Shown here: piece after piece, positions 8,620-17,441 of the stretch
Layout: the number at the start of each line of letters is the position of its first letter
Numbering within the stretch: the first letter of the stretch is position 1
NCBI GenBank assembly: GCA_013824615.1
Contig: PNOC01000021.1
Location: forward strand, 1-58,320
Direction: 5' to 3'
Origin: Thermodesulfovibrio sp.
GTDB taxonomy: Bacteria > Nitrospirota > Thermodesulfovibrionia > Thermodesulfovibrionales > UBA6898
Length of the DNA stretch: 58,320 nt
Made by a program: the position numbers and the translations under genes
Notes under the pieces: model-generated
Seen by the model: the letters and a program-made list of their open reading frames with translations, nothing else
Database searches by the model: none
Told to the model about the DNA's origin: nothing

Positions 8620-9099
8620 ATGAAAAGAAGTTCATTGTTGTTCGCAGTTTGTCTGGGTCTCTTGACCCTCGTATGTGCGGCGGGAAGTGCCGTCGCAGCA
8701 GTGTCCGGCAAGGTTGTCTCTGAGACGAATGAATATGGCGGCAAAACGATCGAAAAGGTCTATGTCGTCAAAGATGTCAAGAAATCCAAAGATGTCAAGA
8801 AGGCCACGGATGCCAGGAAGGCCAAGATCGAAAAAGACATTACCTGTTTTGACGGGAAAGGGAAAAAGATCAAGGTTGAGAGCCTGTATACTGAACAGCA
8901 CACCGCCAGTACGGGCGCGGAAAGGCGTATCGCCTATTTTGACGCCAAAGGTGAGCTGATAAAGATGGAAAAATATTTCGTCGAATCCTATGCCAAACTC
9001 AAGGGCTTTGACAGGATGATCGTCTATTATGATCTGAAAAAGAAGAAGCCGAAGACCGAATATTATCTGGGTTCGAAGTTGATAAAGGCCCCGAAATGA
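8620..9099 (+). CDS. Lysine-rich exported protein of unknown function
   Basis: This 159-residue protein starts MKRSSLLFAVCLG and has a clear Sec signal peptide ending near AVAA (residue 27). The mature part is very lysine-rich, with a VKKSKDVKK stretch, then three imperfect modules of the form YFDAKGxxxKxExY (ITCFDGKGKKIKVES, AYFDAKGELIKMEK, VYYDLKKKKPKTEY) that look like beta-hairpin repeats. It follows the actin gene by 68 bases in the same direction and may belong to the same transcript. The start at 8620 is preferred over an upstream in-frame start because the signal peptide begins there and GAGAGAGG lies upstream. Confidence 0.8.
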   Translation: MKRSSLLFAVCLGLLTLVCAAGSAVAAVSGKVVSETNEYGGKTIEKVYVVKDVKKSKDVKKATDARKAKIEKDITCFDGKGKKIKVESLYTEQHTASTGAERRIAYFDAKGELIKMEKYFVESYAKLKGFDRMIVYYDLKKKKPKTEYYLGSKLIKAPK

Positions 9100-9104
9100 C
9101 CGTT

Positions 9105-12100
9105 TTACCTCAGCGCCTTATCCAGGCACTCCTTCAGCTCAGAAAGCTTGTATGGCTTGTTCAAAAAGGCGACAAAGCCGAAGTCCCGGTAATGAGCCGC
9201 AACGGGATTGTCCGCATACCCGCTTGATACTACGGCCTTTGCCTTCGGATCTATCTCCAGGATTTCCCGAATCGCCTCTTCCCCGCCGATCCCGCCTTTA
9301 ATGGTGAGATCAAGGATCAGCAGGTCAAACGGTTCCCCGGATTCTCCGGCCTGCCGGAACATTTCTATAGCCTGACTGCCGTCCTTTGCCCTTTCAACCT
9401 TGTGGCCGAGGGCCGCGATCATTTCGGCGGCCACTTTCCTCACCAGGTCCTCATCGTCCATCAGCAGGATTCTGCCCTTCTTTGCCTCAGGCGTGGCTAC
9501 AGTGACCGGCCCTTCCTCCGGCTCTCCCGCAGCAACTGCAGGCAGGTAAAGGGTAAAGGTGCTTCCCTTATTAAGTTCTGATTTCACTCTAATCTCGCCG
9601 CCGTGGTTCATTATTATCGAATACGACGTGGCCAGTCCCAGGCCGCTTCCCCTATGTTTGGTCGTAAAATAGGGGTCGAAAATTTTTGCCAGGTTCTGCC
9701 CTGCGATTCCGGTGCCGGTGTCCCGGATATCTATGCGTACGAACCCTCTCTCTGCAGACAACGAAAGGGGAGCCGTCGCCAGGCCGTCCACATTTGCAGC
9801 ACTGATATGCACCGTGCCGCTGCCGGCCATGGCCTCTTTGGCATTGAGAACAATGTTCTGGATAACCTGTGCAAGCTGACCCGCATCAGCCTCTACCTGC
9901 CACAGATCAGGGGCAAGTTCCATCTCGTAACCGATCGGGGAGCCACTCAGGGCAAACTTCGCCGCATTCTCAATCACGGGGTTAAGACTGATCCGTTTTT
10001 TAACCGGCTTGCCCCCCTTGGAGAAGGTAAGCAACTGGGTGGTGAGATTTACCGACAGATGGAGAGCCTCCTCAGCCTGTTCCAGCATGGCCAGAGACTT
10101 TTCCTTCTGGTCAATTGCCATCTTGGCCATCGAAATATAACCGAAAACTCCCTGCAGCAGGTTATTGAAGTCATGGGCGATGCCTCCGGCCAGGGTCCCG
10201 ATGGATTCGAGCTTCTGGGTCTTGAGCCGTTCTTCTTCGAGGAGGTATTTTTCAGTTATGTTGTTGATGGTTTCGATAACAGAAGTAACCCTGCCGGCCT
10301 CATCTTTTATCGGAAACGCCTTTGTCTCTACATAGAGTATGTTGCCTGCGGCATCTTTATGACGATGAAGCGCCGAGTGGGATCTGCCGCTCTCAAAAAC
10401 CTGCCGGACTGCACATTCTTCGCCTTCCTTGTAACACGGCTGGTTCAGATGATGAGACACCTCATAACAGTGTCTGCCGAGGACCGTCTCATCGCTGCCG
10501 CCCACCTGGCTGCAGTAGGCCTTATTGGCAGTCAGAATGCGATAGTCCGGATCGATGACGATAAAGCCCTCATCGACGGTATCGAGAATGCTCCTGACGA
10601 ACTCCTCGCTCTGACGGATCTTTTCCTCAGCCGCCTTGCGTTCAGTAACATCGCGCGTCACGCCCAGCAGTGCAAAGATCTCTTCCTTTTCGTTGCGCAA
10701 TGGAACAGCGTGGGTCTCCAGCCAGAGGTGGCGCCCTTTCATGCCGATGATCTCGAACAATAGTGTCCCGGTCCCGCCTTGAAAAACCCGGCTGGTCAGT
10801 TCCATAAACGGCTGTTGATACCCGGCGGCGATAAGAGGTCTGACGCATTGCCCCTTCACCTGGTCCAGGGAATCGACCTGAATCATATCCAGCCCAGCGC
10901 GGTTCATTGAAATCAGATTCGCATTCCTGTCGAGCAGCTTGACGCATGCGGGTTCTGTGTCAATGATCGTCTGAAGCATCTTCTCGCTCGCCTTCACCGC
11001 AGCCTCTGCCTGCTTTCGCGTTGTAATGTCATATGCCGTGCCGCGGCTCCCGGCGGGATTGCCCTGCCCGTCCCGGATGGCCTTGGCATTAAAAACCAGA
11101 TGAATATCGCGACCGTCCCTGCTGAGGTGAATGGTCTCGTACCCTCTGACCACACCGCATTCAAGAAGGCGGGAAAAAGTCTCGCTATCCCTGGCAGCCA
11201 GTTCCGAAGACTGAAAATCCGTAAATTTTTTTCCGAGCATCTCGTCAAGACGATACCCGAGCACGGTCTCCCAGGCCGGGTTCAGGTAGGTATACCTTCC
11301 CTCGGCGTCACACTGCCAGATAAGATCCTGTGCGGTTTCGACCAGGTCGTGATACAGTGCGACAGACTGTCGCAGCGCATCTTCGACCTTCTTGCGTTTA
11401 GTGATATCCTGCACCGTACCGACCATCTTGACCACACTGCCTTTGCTGTCACGAAGCACATCAGCCTTCGCATTGATAATGCGGCGTTCCCCGCTGTCAG
11501 TCCGGATGATTGAATAATCAATATCAAATCTTTTTTTACCGGCCAGCGAGTCCGACACAGCCTGGTTCACCCTCTCACGCTCTTCCGGAGCAACGGTCTG
11601 TATAAAGGCCTCGTAGGAAGGCTCCACATTCGGAGCAATGCCGAAGATCCGGTAGTTCTCATCAGACCAGTGCATCTTGTTCGCACGAAAATCCCATCCC
11701 CAGTTGCCCAGCCGCGCCACCAGCTGCGCCCTGGTCAAACGAGCCTGGCTCTCCCTGAGCTCGGCCTCCGCACGCTTCCGGAAGACAAGGTCCATGACCA
11801 GTGAGGAGATCAGCTGAACGGCCTGCACGTCCTCCTGGTCGTAATCAAAGGTTTTATTGCCCACGCCTATGATGGAAACAATTTTATCACCCCGGAGAAT
11901 GGGCACAACGAGTTCACGGACAACCTTCGCATGCCCCTCGGGCATTCCCTTCCTGTGGGTGAGTCCCGCATAGTCGTTATGGATAACCGGACCGCGCTGG
12001 GAAAAACAGTCCACCCAGACGCCTGCCTGGAGAATCGGATAGTGCCTGCCCTTTCCCTCAGCCGTGCACATGTTCCTGAGGGTGTTGGTCGACCAGGTCT

Positions 12101-12653
12101 GAAGGGTAAGGTTCACCTGGTCTTCGTCAACAAAATGAAAGAACCCGATAGTGCTGCCCGTATGCAGCTCCGCAGCATCGAGGGCACGCTGCAGGAGGTC
12201 GTCGATACTGCCCTGATCAGAGAGTTCCGAGAGTTCAAGCCGGATCTGAAGGAGAGCCTCGGAACGCTTGCGACTGGAAGTGTCGCGCAGGAAATTGAAG
12301 AACCGGCCTCCGTTAATCTGCCGGTATGAAACATTCACCTCCACCGCCCAGACCGTACCGTCCCTGGTGCGGTGCAGCGTCTCGAAGATATCGTTGCCTT
12401 CACGGATGATCTTCTCGATATGCTCGGCCGTCTCAGTCGTACTCTCCGGGGCCTCAAGGTCAACGATGCGCATGGCGAGCAATTCTTCGCGGGAGTATCC
12501 CGAGCGCTTTACATAGGCATCGTTCACCTCAAGAATACGGCCTTCCCTGTCTGATAACCAGAACCCGTCCGCCATAGTCTCTATGACAGCCCGATACATC
12601 ACTTCCCGGTCAATGCCAGGGGCCTCTTTATTCATGCCAGCGTTATCGCTCAA
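9105..12653 (-). CDS. Multi-PAS/GAF hybrid sensor histidine kinase
   Basis: This large (1182 residues) cytoplasmic protein has no membrane segment. In order it has a PAS domain (about 20-135), a GAF domain (about 150-290), four further PAS domains (about 300-800), a HisKA with phosphoacceptor His827 (GGIAHDFNN), an ATPase domain (DTGTG, GSGLGLA) and a C-terminal receiver with Asp1115. The phosphoryl group must pass to a histidine phosphotransfer protein or regulator encoded elsewhere. Its transmitter-receiver half closely resembles that of the kinase at 18263, including the LLTFSKGG-PVKK linker. It converges with the exported protein gene (5-base gap). Confidence 0.93.
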   Translation of the reverse strand: MSDNAGMNKEAPGIDREVMYRAVIETMADGFWLSDREGRILEVNDAYVKRSGYSREELLAMRIVDLEAPESTTETAEHIEKIIREGNDIFETLHRTRDGTVWAVEVNVSYRQINGGRFFNFLRDTSSRKRSEALLQIRLELSELSDQGSIDDLLQRALDAAELHTGSTIGFFHFVDEDQVNLTLQTWSTNTLRNMCTAEGKGRHYPILQAGVWVDCFSQRGPVIHNDYAGLTHRKGMPEGHAKVVRELVVPILRGDKIVSIIGVGNKTFDYDQEDVQAVQLISSLVMDLVFRKRAEAELRESQARLTRAQLVARLGNWGWDFRANKMHWSDENYRIFGIAPNVEPSYEAFIQTVAPEERERVNQAVSDSLAGKKRFDIDYSIIRTDSGERRIINAKADVLRDSKGSVVKMVGTVQDITKRKKVEDALRQSVALYHDLVETAQDLIWQCDAEGRYTYLNPAWETVLGYRLDEMLGKKFTDFQSSELAARDSETFSRLLECGVVRGYETIHLSRDGRDIHLVFNAKAIRDGQGNPAGSRGTAYDITTRKQAEAAVKASEKMLQTIIDTEPACVKLLDRNANLISMNRAGLDMIQVDSLDQVKGQCVRPLIAAGYQQPFMELTSRVFQGGTGTLLFEIIGMKGRHLWLETHAVPLRNEKEEIFALLGVTRDVTERKAAEEKIRQSEEFVRSILDTVDEGFIVIDPDYRILTANKAYCSQVGGSDETVLGRHCYEVSHHLNQPCYKEGEECAVRQVFESGRSHSALHRHKDAAGNILYVETKAFPIKDEAGRVTSVIETINNITEKYLLEEERLKTQKLESIGTLAGGIAHDFNNLLQGVFGYISMAKMAIDQKEKSLAMLEQAEEALHLSVNLTTQLLTFSKGGKPVKKRISLNPVIENAAKFALSGSPIGYEMELAPDLWQVEADAGQLAQVIQNIVLNAKEAMAGSGTVHISAANVDGLATAPLSLSAERGFVRIDIRDTGTGIAGQNLAKIFDPYFTTKHRGSGLGLATSYSIIMNHGGEIRVKSELNKGSTFTLYLPAVAAGEPEEGPVTVATPEAKKGRILLMDDEDLVRKVAAEMIAALGHKVERAKDGSQAIEMFRQAGESGEPFDLLILDLTIKGGIGGEEAIREILEIDPKAKAVVSSGYADNPVAAHYRDFGFVAFLNKPYKLSELKECLDKALR

Positions 12654-12833
12654 CGCCTGCTCGCTGAATGTATTGCCTCACTCTGCGCTCCTCTCACCGT
12701 CTGCCAGATTATTTCGGACAGCCTCAATAATCATTGTGGCATGAAGTGAGTCCAATAACAAGACTCAGCTACAGACTCAGCCACAGAACCGCAGGGGTTG
12801 CTCTCCCTTTGTACGTGCTGCCTCAGAAATGAC

Positions 12834-13928
12834 TCAGTCCCCGAAGGATATCCCGATATCCCGGGCAGTCTGGATAGTATCGCCGTGAAGCGGGACGTGC
12901 TTTACCTGACCGATCACCTTTTCGAGCGGTATTGCCTTAACGTCAGGGGAAACAAGCGCAACCATCACGCCAAATTTTTTGGCTCCAATCATCCGCACGG
13001 CAGAGGCCCCGAATCGCAGGGCAAGCCGCCGGTCAAAAGTCGTCGGAGAGCCGCCCCGCTGAAGATGACCAAGGACCAGGGAACGGGTATCCTTCCCCGT
13101 CCGCTTCGATATCTCTCGTGCCACATACTCGCCGATACCGCCCAGGACCACCTCCTGACGGCCAGCCTCACCCTCACCTTTATGAATAACGTTTCCTGCA
13201 ATAGGGGCCGCCCCTTCCGCAACCACCACAATGGCATAATGCTGACCATGGAGCTCGCCACCCATGATATGATTGCAGACCTTCTCGATCTCAAACGGGA
13301 TCTCAGGAATGAGGATCACGTCAGCCGCGCCGGAAAGGCCGCTGTTCAGTGCGATCCAGCCTGCAGTCCTGCCCATCACCTCTACCACCATAACCCGTTC
13401 GTGAGACTTGGCCGTGGAATGCAGCCGGTCGAGCGCCTCAGTCGCTATGCTGACCGCGGTATCGAAACCGAACGTGATCTCGGTAGCGGCCAGGTCGTTA
13501 TCGATCGTCTTGGGCACCCCGATGACCGGGATCCCCTTCTTATGAAAATCATGGGCTATCTTCAGGCTGCCGTCACCGCCGATGGCGATAAGGCAGTCGA
13601 ACCCCAGGCGTCTGAAATTCTCGACCACCCTGTTCGAGACATCGCGGTACTCGACCTCGCCTGCCATATTCGTAAACGGCATATGAAAAGGGTTGCCCTT
13701 ATTCGTCGTACCGAGGATGGTCCCTCCCTGGCTTGCAATATGTCTCACCTTCTCCGGAGCAAGGTGAATAATCTCGTCCGTATCGAGCAGCCCCGAATAT
13801 CCGTTTCGGATTCCATAGACCTCGTACTGACGGTTATACGCCGACCGGACTACAGCCTCGATAACAGCGTTGAGCCCCGGCGCATCGCCTCCACCCGTAT
13901 TTATAGCTATTTTCAGTGGTTTTCCCAT
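12834..13928 (-). CDS. pfkA: 6-phosphofructokinase
   Basis: The 364-residue enzyme phosphorylates fructose 6-phosphate at C1, a committed glycolytic step. Motifs include TGGGDAPGLNA, IGGDGSL (119-122), PKTIDND (139-145) and VMGRTAGWIA. The residue after Asp119 is Gly120 (ATP-type enzymes have Gly, PPi enzymes Asp), while residue 140 is Lys (ATP-type E. coli has Gly, PPi enzymes Lys). This Gly/Lys pair is typical of group III ATP-dependent enzymes, so ATP is the likely donor but not certain. It is monocistronic, with a REP-like repeat upstream. Confidence 0.95.
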   Translation of the reverse strand: MGKPLKIAINTGGGDAPGLNAVIEAVVRSAYNRQYEVYGIRNGYSGLLDTDEIIHLAPEKVRHIASQGGTILGTTNKGNPFHMPFTNMAGEVEYRDVSNRVVENFRRLGFDCLIAIGGDGSLKIAHDFHKKGIPVIGVPKTIDNDLAATEITFGFDTAVSIATEALDRLHSTAKSHERVMVVEVMGRTAGWIALNSGLSGAADVILIPEIPFEIEKVCNHIMGGELHGQHYAIVVVAEGAAPIAGNVIHKGEGEAGRQEVVLGGIGEYVAREISKRTGKDTRSLVLGHLQRGGSPTTFDRRLALRFGASAVRMIGAKKFGVMVALVSPDVKAIPLEKVIGQVKHVPLHGDTIQTARDIGISFGD

Positions 13929-13990
13929 TGTCGCCTCCCAGCATATTATTTATCACCAGCGCATAAGATGAAATGAGCATACTCCTGCCT

Positions 13991-14097
13991 GGATTCCCCG
14001 ATCAAGTCGTGGAATGACACAGAAAAAAAGGCAGTTAAAATTGAGAGCCCTAAAAAGGCCTTTTATTGTCATCCTCGGGCTTGCCCCGGGGATCCAG
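13991..14097. repeat. REP-like palindromes, copy 3 (rearranged halves)
   Basis: The two half-units occur in swapped order: GGATTCCCCGATCAAGTCG to GGAATGAC (13991-14018), a 49-base spacer, then GTCATCC to GGATCCAG (14068-14097). Each half is the reverse complement of the corresponding half of the copies at 268 and 3073. This suggests that each palindrome is a mobile or copied unit on its own. Confidence 0.8.
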
Positions 14098-14132
14098 AAT
14101 GTCTTTATGTGAATATGATCGATACCTTATTT

Positions 14133-14161
14133 TTGAAGATTATAGCATGTTAAGGTAAAAT
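14133..14161 (+). promoter_or_regulatory. Promoter directly abutting a start codon
   Basis: TTGAAG (14133-14138), 17 bases, then TAAAAT (14156-14161). The predicted transcription start near 14168 is the A of the next ATG, so the mRNA would be leaderless. No Shine-Dalgarno sequence precedes that ATG. Confidence 0.55.
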
Positions 14162-14167
14162 ACCCGA

Positions 14168-14557
14168 ATGGAAAGATATCTCATCAAATGGCTCATCAAT
14201 ACCATCGCCATCATGCTGGCGATCAAGTTCGTCCCCGGCATCGGCTATAAAGGCGAATGGTGGGGGGTGCTGCTCGTCGGCCTGATCTTCGGTATCGTGA
14301 ACACCTTTATCCGGCCGGTCGTCAAACTGCTGACGCTGCCGTTTCTGATTGTTACCCTCGGCCTCTTCACCTTTGTGACTAATGCCATGATGCTGAGTGT
14401 CACGTCCTGGATCTCTGAACAGTTCGAGCTGGGCTTTTACGTTACGGGCTTCAAGGCCGCCTTTATCGGTGCCCTCATTATCAGCCTTGCCAGTCTGGTA
14501 ATCTCCTGCCTGCTGCCCTCAGAGGACAAAGAGCACCTGCATATTCAAATCAAGTAA
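14168..14557 (+). CDS. Phage holin family 4 / YvlD-type membrane protein
   Basis: The 129-residue inner-membrane protein has four predicted membrane segments. It carries the family pattern GVLLVGLIFGIVNTFIRPV near residues 37-57 and LPFLIVTLGLFTFVTNAMML, which matches the widespread YvlD (Mycobacterial 4TM holin-superfamily IV) proteins. Despite that name these are chromosomal membrane proteins of unclear role, and no lysis genes are nearby. It is followed 9 bases later by the next gene, whose start has its own ribosome binding site (AAGGAG). Confidence 0.85.
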   Translation: MERYLIKWLINTIAIMLAIKFVPGIGYKGEWWGVLLVGLIFGIVNTFIRPVVKLLTLPFLIVTLGLFTFVTNAMMLSVTSWISEQFELGFYVTGFKAAFIGALIISLASLVISCLLPSEDKEHLHIQIK

Positions 14558-14566
14558 GGAGTTTAT

Positions 14567-15118
14567 ATGGAAAGCTATCATACCGGCCAGGTCGTCTATC
14601 ACGAGAACTTCGGTACCGGCAGGGTCGTCAATGCTGCAGATGAACGGATTACGGTCAATTTCATAAAGGCAGGAGTCAGAAATTTTTCAGCGCCTGATGC
14701 TGACCTGGAGCTTTCGGAAACACCCTTTCATGACAACGAGGATACAGAATCTATTGATACAGACGAACTGAAGAGCGCCATGAAGGACGTCCTCAGGGAT
14801 GTATTGAGGGAAGAGGGCCTGATCGGCAACATTGCACTGGCAGACAAATGGGACAGTGGCGAGCTGGTATTGAAACCTGCCAAAGCAGACCTCCAGTCAA
14901 AATCAGTGCCGATAGATACCTTCTTCCACAAGATCGTCATGGTCAGAAACCAGCTCAGGGTACTTGAGGCGAATATCAATGCTTCCAGGAATCTTGCTGA
15001 CAGCGAAAAGGTGGACCTGCAGCAGTATATCACCCGCTGCTATGGATCACTGACGACCTTCAATGTGCTCTTTGCAGACAAGAAGGACTGGTTTGTGGGA
15101 TCAAAGAAAGAGGAGTAG
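14567..15118 (+). CDS. Hypothetical protein with SH3-like N-terminus
   Basis: This 183-residue soluble protein begins with HTGQVVYHENFGTGRVVN and ITVNFIKAGVRNF, a pattern resembling the small beta-barrel found in CarD/DUF3553 proteins and at the C-terminus of UvrD/PcrA helicases, where it binds RNA polymerase or DNA. That comparison is tentative. The middle is acidic, and the C-terminal part (about 120-175) looks helical. It is the second gene of a two-gene unit with the membrane protein at 14168. Confidence 0.7.
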   Translation: MESYHTGQVVYHENFGTGRVVNAADERITVNFIKAGVRNFSAPDADLELSETPFHDNEDTESIDTDELKSAMKDVLRDVLREEGLIGNIALADKWDSGELVLKPAKADLQSKSVPIDTFFHKIVMVRNQLRVLEANINASRNLADSEKVDLQQYITRCYGSLTTFNVLFADKKDWFVGSKKEE

Positions 15119-15158
15119 ACACAGCAGGCAGAAAGACCTCAAAGACGCTGCTATGACA

Positions 15159-15182
15159 ACGTGATCTGATTATTAATCACGT
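15159..15182. other. Perfect 7-bp inverted repeat
   Basis: ACGTGAT (15159-15165) and ATCACGT (15176-15182) flank a 10-base A/T-rich spacer in the space between convergent genes. It has no T-run, so it is not an obvious terminator. Confidence 0.4.
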
Positions 15183-15254
15183 AAACGAAGGTACACCGCA
15201 TAAAATAAATTCAAATGAAGGCTGGCTGGCTCAAGGCGATGGCTGTAAGGTGTT

Positions 15255-15294
15255 GCAGGCAGCCTCTTTTCTGCCTTCCTGCCTGCTGTTTATT
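15255..15294 (+). terminator. Possible terminator between convergent genes
   Basis: GCAGGCAG (15255-15262) pairs perfectly with CTGCCTGC (15279-15286) and is followed by TGTTTATTTG. It would end rightward transcription of the 14168-15118 unit. The T-run is broken, so the call is weak. Confidence 0.4.
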
Positions 15295-15306
15295 TGTAGG
15301 GTTATC

Positions 15307-16215
15307 TCAGGGCGGGCATTTGCCGCAGACTGACCTGAAGAGCGAGGTGCTGAGGTAGCGGTCACCGCGGTCCGGCAGGATCACGACGATAGTCCCTTTG
15401 CCGAGCTTCGCCGCAACCTTCAGAGCGCCGGCCATGGCCGCCCCACTGCTCATCCCGACAAAAAGCCCCTCTTTCAGCGCCAGGTTGCGTGTCATGTCAA
15501 AGGCGTCATCGTCCTGCACATTGATCTTTTCATCCAGCGCTTCAGGGCAATAGATCTTCGGCACAATCGATTCGCTCATATTTTTGAGCCCTTGCACCTT
15601 ATGTCCCAGCAGCGGTTCAATCCCGATTATCCTGATTGAGGGATTAAACTCCTTGAGCCGTCTGCCGGCGCCCATAATGGTTCCGGTCGTACCCATGCCG
15701 GCCACAAAACAGTCAAGCACGCCATTTGTCTGCTCGATGATTTCCGGGCCGGTTGTCTCGTAGTGGGCCTTTATATTCGCGGGATTGTCGAACTGGTTCG
15801 GCATGAAATATCTGTCCGGGGATTCCCGCAGGATCTTGTGAGCAAGTTTGATGGCACCATCCGTGCCCTCGTTGCCGGGACTCAGCACCAGTTCCGCGCC
15901 AAAGGCCTCCAGGACCTTCCTGCGCTCGGTGCTGACACATTCAGGCATAACCAGTTTCACCTTATACCCCTTGGCAGCGCCGACCATCGCCAGCCCAATC
16001 CCGGTATTGCCGGAAGTAGCCTCGAGAATCGTGTCGCCGGGGCTGATAAGCCGCGCCTCCTCAGCTTCCTTGATCATGTAATACGCAATACGGTCCTTGA
16101 CAGACCCGCCGGGGTTATTGCCCTCCAGCTTCGCATAAATCGCTGTCCCCGGATACGGGTTCACCGCATCCAGCCGGACCAGCGGCGTATTGCCTATACA
16201 GTCAAGAATACTCAC
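15307..16215 (-). CDS. cysM: Cysteine synthase B-type enzyme
   Basis: The 302-residue PLP enzyme replaces the acetyl (or phosphate) group of an activated serine with sulfide or thiosulfate to make cysteine. The PLP lysine is in [10 protein letters not shown], with TSGNTG (PLP-phosphate loop region) and [10 protein letters not shown]. The segment after the active-site lysine and the total length match CysM more than CysK, but substrate choice cannot be fixed from sequence alone. The start is a GTG at 16215 with AAGGA upstream. It ends with CGKCPP, a short cysteine pair seen in several CysM-like proteins. Confidence 0.93.
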   Translation of the reverse strand: MSILDCIGNTPLVRLDAVNPYPGTAIYAKLEGNNPGGSVKDRIAYYMIKEAEEARLISPGDTILEATSGNTGIGLAMVGAAKGYKVKLVMPECVSTERRKVLEAFGAELVLSPGNEGTDGAIKLAHKILRESPDRYFMPNQFDNPANIKAHYETTGPEIIEQTNGVLDCFVAGMGTTGTIMGAGRRLKEFNPSIRIIGIEPLLGHKVQGLKNMSESIVPKIYCPEALDEKINVQDDDAFDMTRNLALKEGLFVGMSSGAAMAGALKVAAKLGKGTIVVILPDRGDRYLSTSLFRSVCGKCPP

Positions 16216-16286
16216 GCATGTTTTCCTTTTTGCATACGCTGAATATAACAGATTGGCCTCAAAATTTTAAAGCAGAATAATTATCT

Positions 16287-16314
16287 TTTCAAGTACTGGC
16301 GGCTGTGTTATTAT
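16287..16314 (+). promoter_or_regulatory. Promoter of the secreted repeat protein gene
   Basis: TTTCAA (16287-16292), 16 bases, TATTAT (16309-16314). Transcription would start near 16321, which excludes an in-frame start at 16313 and supports the ATG at 16364. Confidence 0.5.
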
Positions 16315-16363
16315 GGTCTTCAGGACAGTGGCAAGAATGCTCTGTTCCGAGGGGGTATACAAA

Positions 16364-17305
16364 ATGGGTCGTTTGTTATCAGTGATTGTTCTGCTGCTTG
16401 TTTCTTGCACCGTCTCTCCGTCTGTTATACTGGCCTTTGTAGAGGTTCCGGAGACGACGAATACCGCTATCTATGCATACAGCACTGATGCATACGGTGT
16501 GCAGGCCGAGAGCACCAGTAATTATGCCATTTATGCCGTCAGTTATGCGCCTGAGGTCGATTTTGGTGGTGGTTTTGTAGCCAATTATGCAGGTGTACGT
16601 GCCCAGGGTGCTGATCGCGGCATCATTGCGACGACATCCTCATCTACCGGCTATGGTACTTACACCGGAGGCGGGAACGGCATATATGCATACTCAAACA
16701 ACTCAGCCGGATTTGGCGTCACGTCAAATTCCACGTTAAGTGCCTCTTTGATGGGTGGTACCACTCCCGGCGGTGAGCTTTTTTTGGGGAAGATATGCAC
16801 TTCTGCGAATTGGTTAACGGGCTGCATGTCTGAAGCGAATGTCTTTCGCGTCGACAGGACAGGACTCGTTCGTGCCAATGGCGGCTACCTGACCGGCGGT
16901 GCCGACGTTGCAGAGCATATACCGGTCCTGAAGTCTCCGACACTGGCTGACGTCGTTGAGATCGATCCTGAACACGAAGGTTATTTCAGGCCGGCCCAGA
17001 CGCCGAACAGCACTCTGGTGGCAGGGGTCATCTCTTCAAACCCGGGACTGACGATGAATGCTGCCGATCCTGCGGGAGACTTGCCGGAGCAGGGCCCGCG
17101 CCTTGCGCTGACCGGCCGCGTTCCGGTAAAGGTAAGCTCTGAAAACGGCCCGATACGCCCCGGGGATCTGCTGGTGTCGTCATCCACCGCCGGCCACGCG
17201 ATGCGGGCGCTTGCAAATCCTACTCCGGGCACGATTGTCGGAAAGGCACTTGGGTCCCTCAAACAGGGGACCGGGACTGTCGAAATGCTCATCATGCTGC
17301 GCTGA
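16364..17305 (+). CDS. Secreted or lipid-anchored repeat protein
   Basis: This 313-residue protein starts MGRLLSVIVLLLVSC, a signal sequence that may end in a lipobox (LVSC). The next part (about 30-130) is made of short Ala/Gly/Ser/Tyr repeats (AIYAYSTDAYGVQ, YAIYAVS, GIYAYSNNSAGFGV) typical of stacked beta-strand surface or tail-like proteins. The C-terminal half contains FRVDRTGLVRANGGYLTGGADVAE and a compact domain ending GTGTVEMLIMLR. Such C-terminal modules occur in bacterial and phage fibre-like proteins; the function is unknown. The start is set by the promoter and by a GAGGGGG ribosome binding site at about 16350-16356. Confidence 0.8.
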   Translation: MGRLLSVIVLLLVSCTVSPSVILAFVEVPETTNTAIYAYSTDAYGVQAESTSNYAIYAVSYAPEVDFGGGFVANYAGVRAQGADRGIIATTSSSTGYGTYTGGGNGIYAYSNNSAGFGVTSNSTLSASLMGGTTPGGELFLGKICTSANWLTGCMSEANVFRVDRTGLVRANGGYLTGGADVAEHIPVLKSPTLADVVEIDPEHEGYFRPAQTPNSTLVAGVISSNPGLTMNAADPAGDLPEQGPRLALTGRVPVKVSSENGPIRPGDLLVSSSTAGHAMRALANPTPGTIVGKALGSLKQGTGTVEMLIMLR

Positions 17306-17441
17306 GAAGGTCCCGTGGTCTCAATCCCTTTGCTATAAGCAAACAGTAACCTCTGCTGCCAGAAGGTTTCACTGGCCATAGTGTATGTTTTCTGCTACAC
17401 TGGAACTGGCCATGAATCTATCATTTGCATGGAGAAAAACA

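Noticed and set aside
7601-8635. 344-residue open frame antisense to the MamK-like gene
   Set aside because: It is a shadow of codon use in the real gene: it lacks a ribosome binding site and recognisable domains, and is rich in His and Asp as mirrored GC-rich codons are.
9603-10763. 386-residue open frame antisense to the large hybrid kinase
   Set aside because: Fully inside a well-supported gene with continuous PAS, kinase and receiver domains; no family pattern in the antisense product.
12798-13976. 392-residue open frame antisense to pfkA
   Set aside because: pfkA has all family motifs on the other strand; the antisense product shows none.
14168-14557. Prophage holin
   Set aside because: The family name is historical; no endolysin, spanin, integrase or structural phage genes are nearby.
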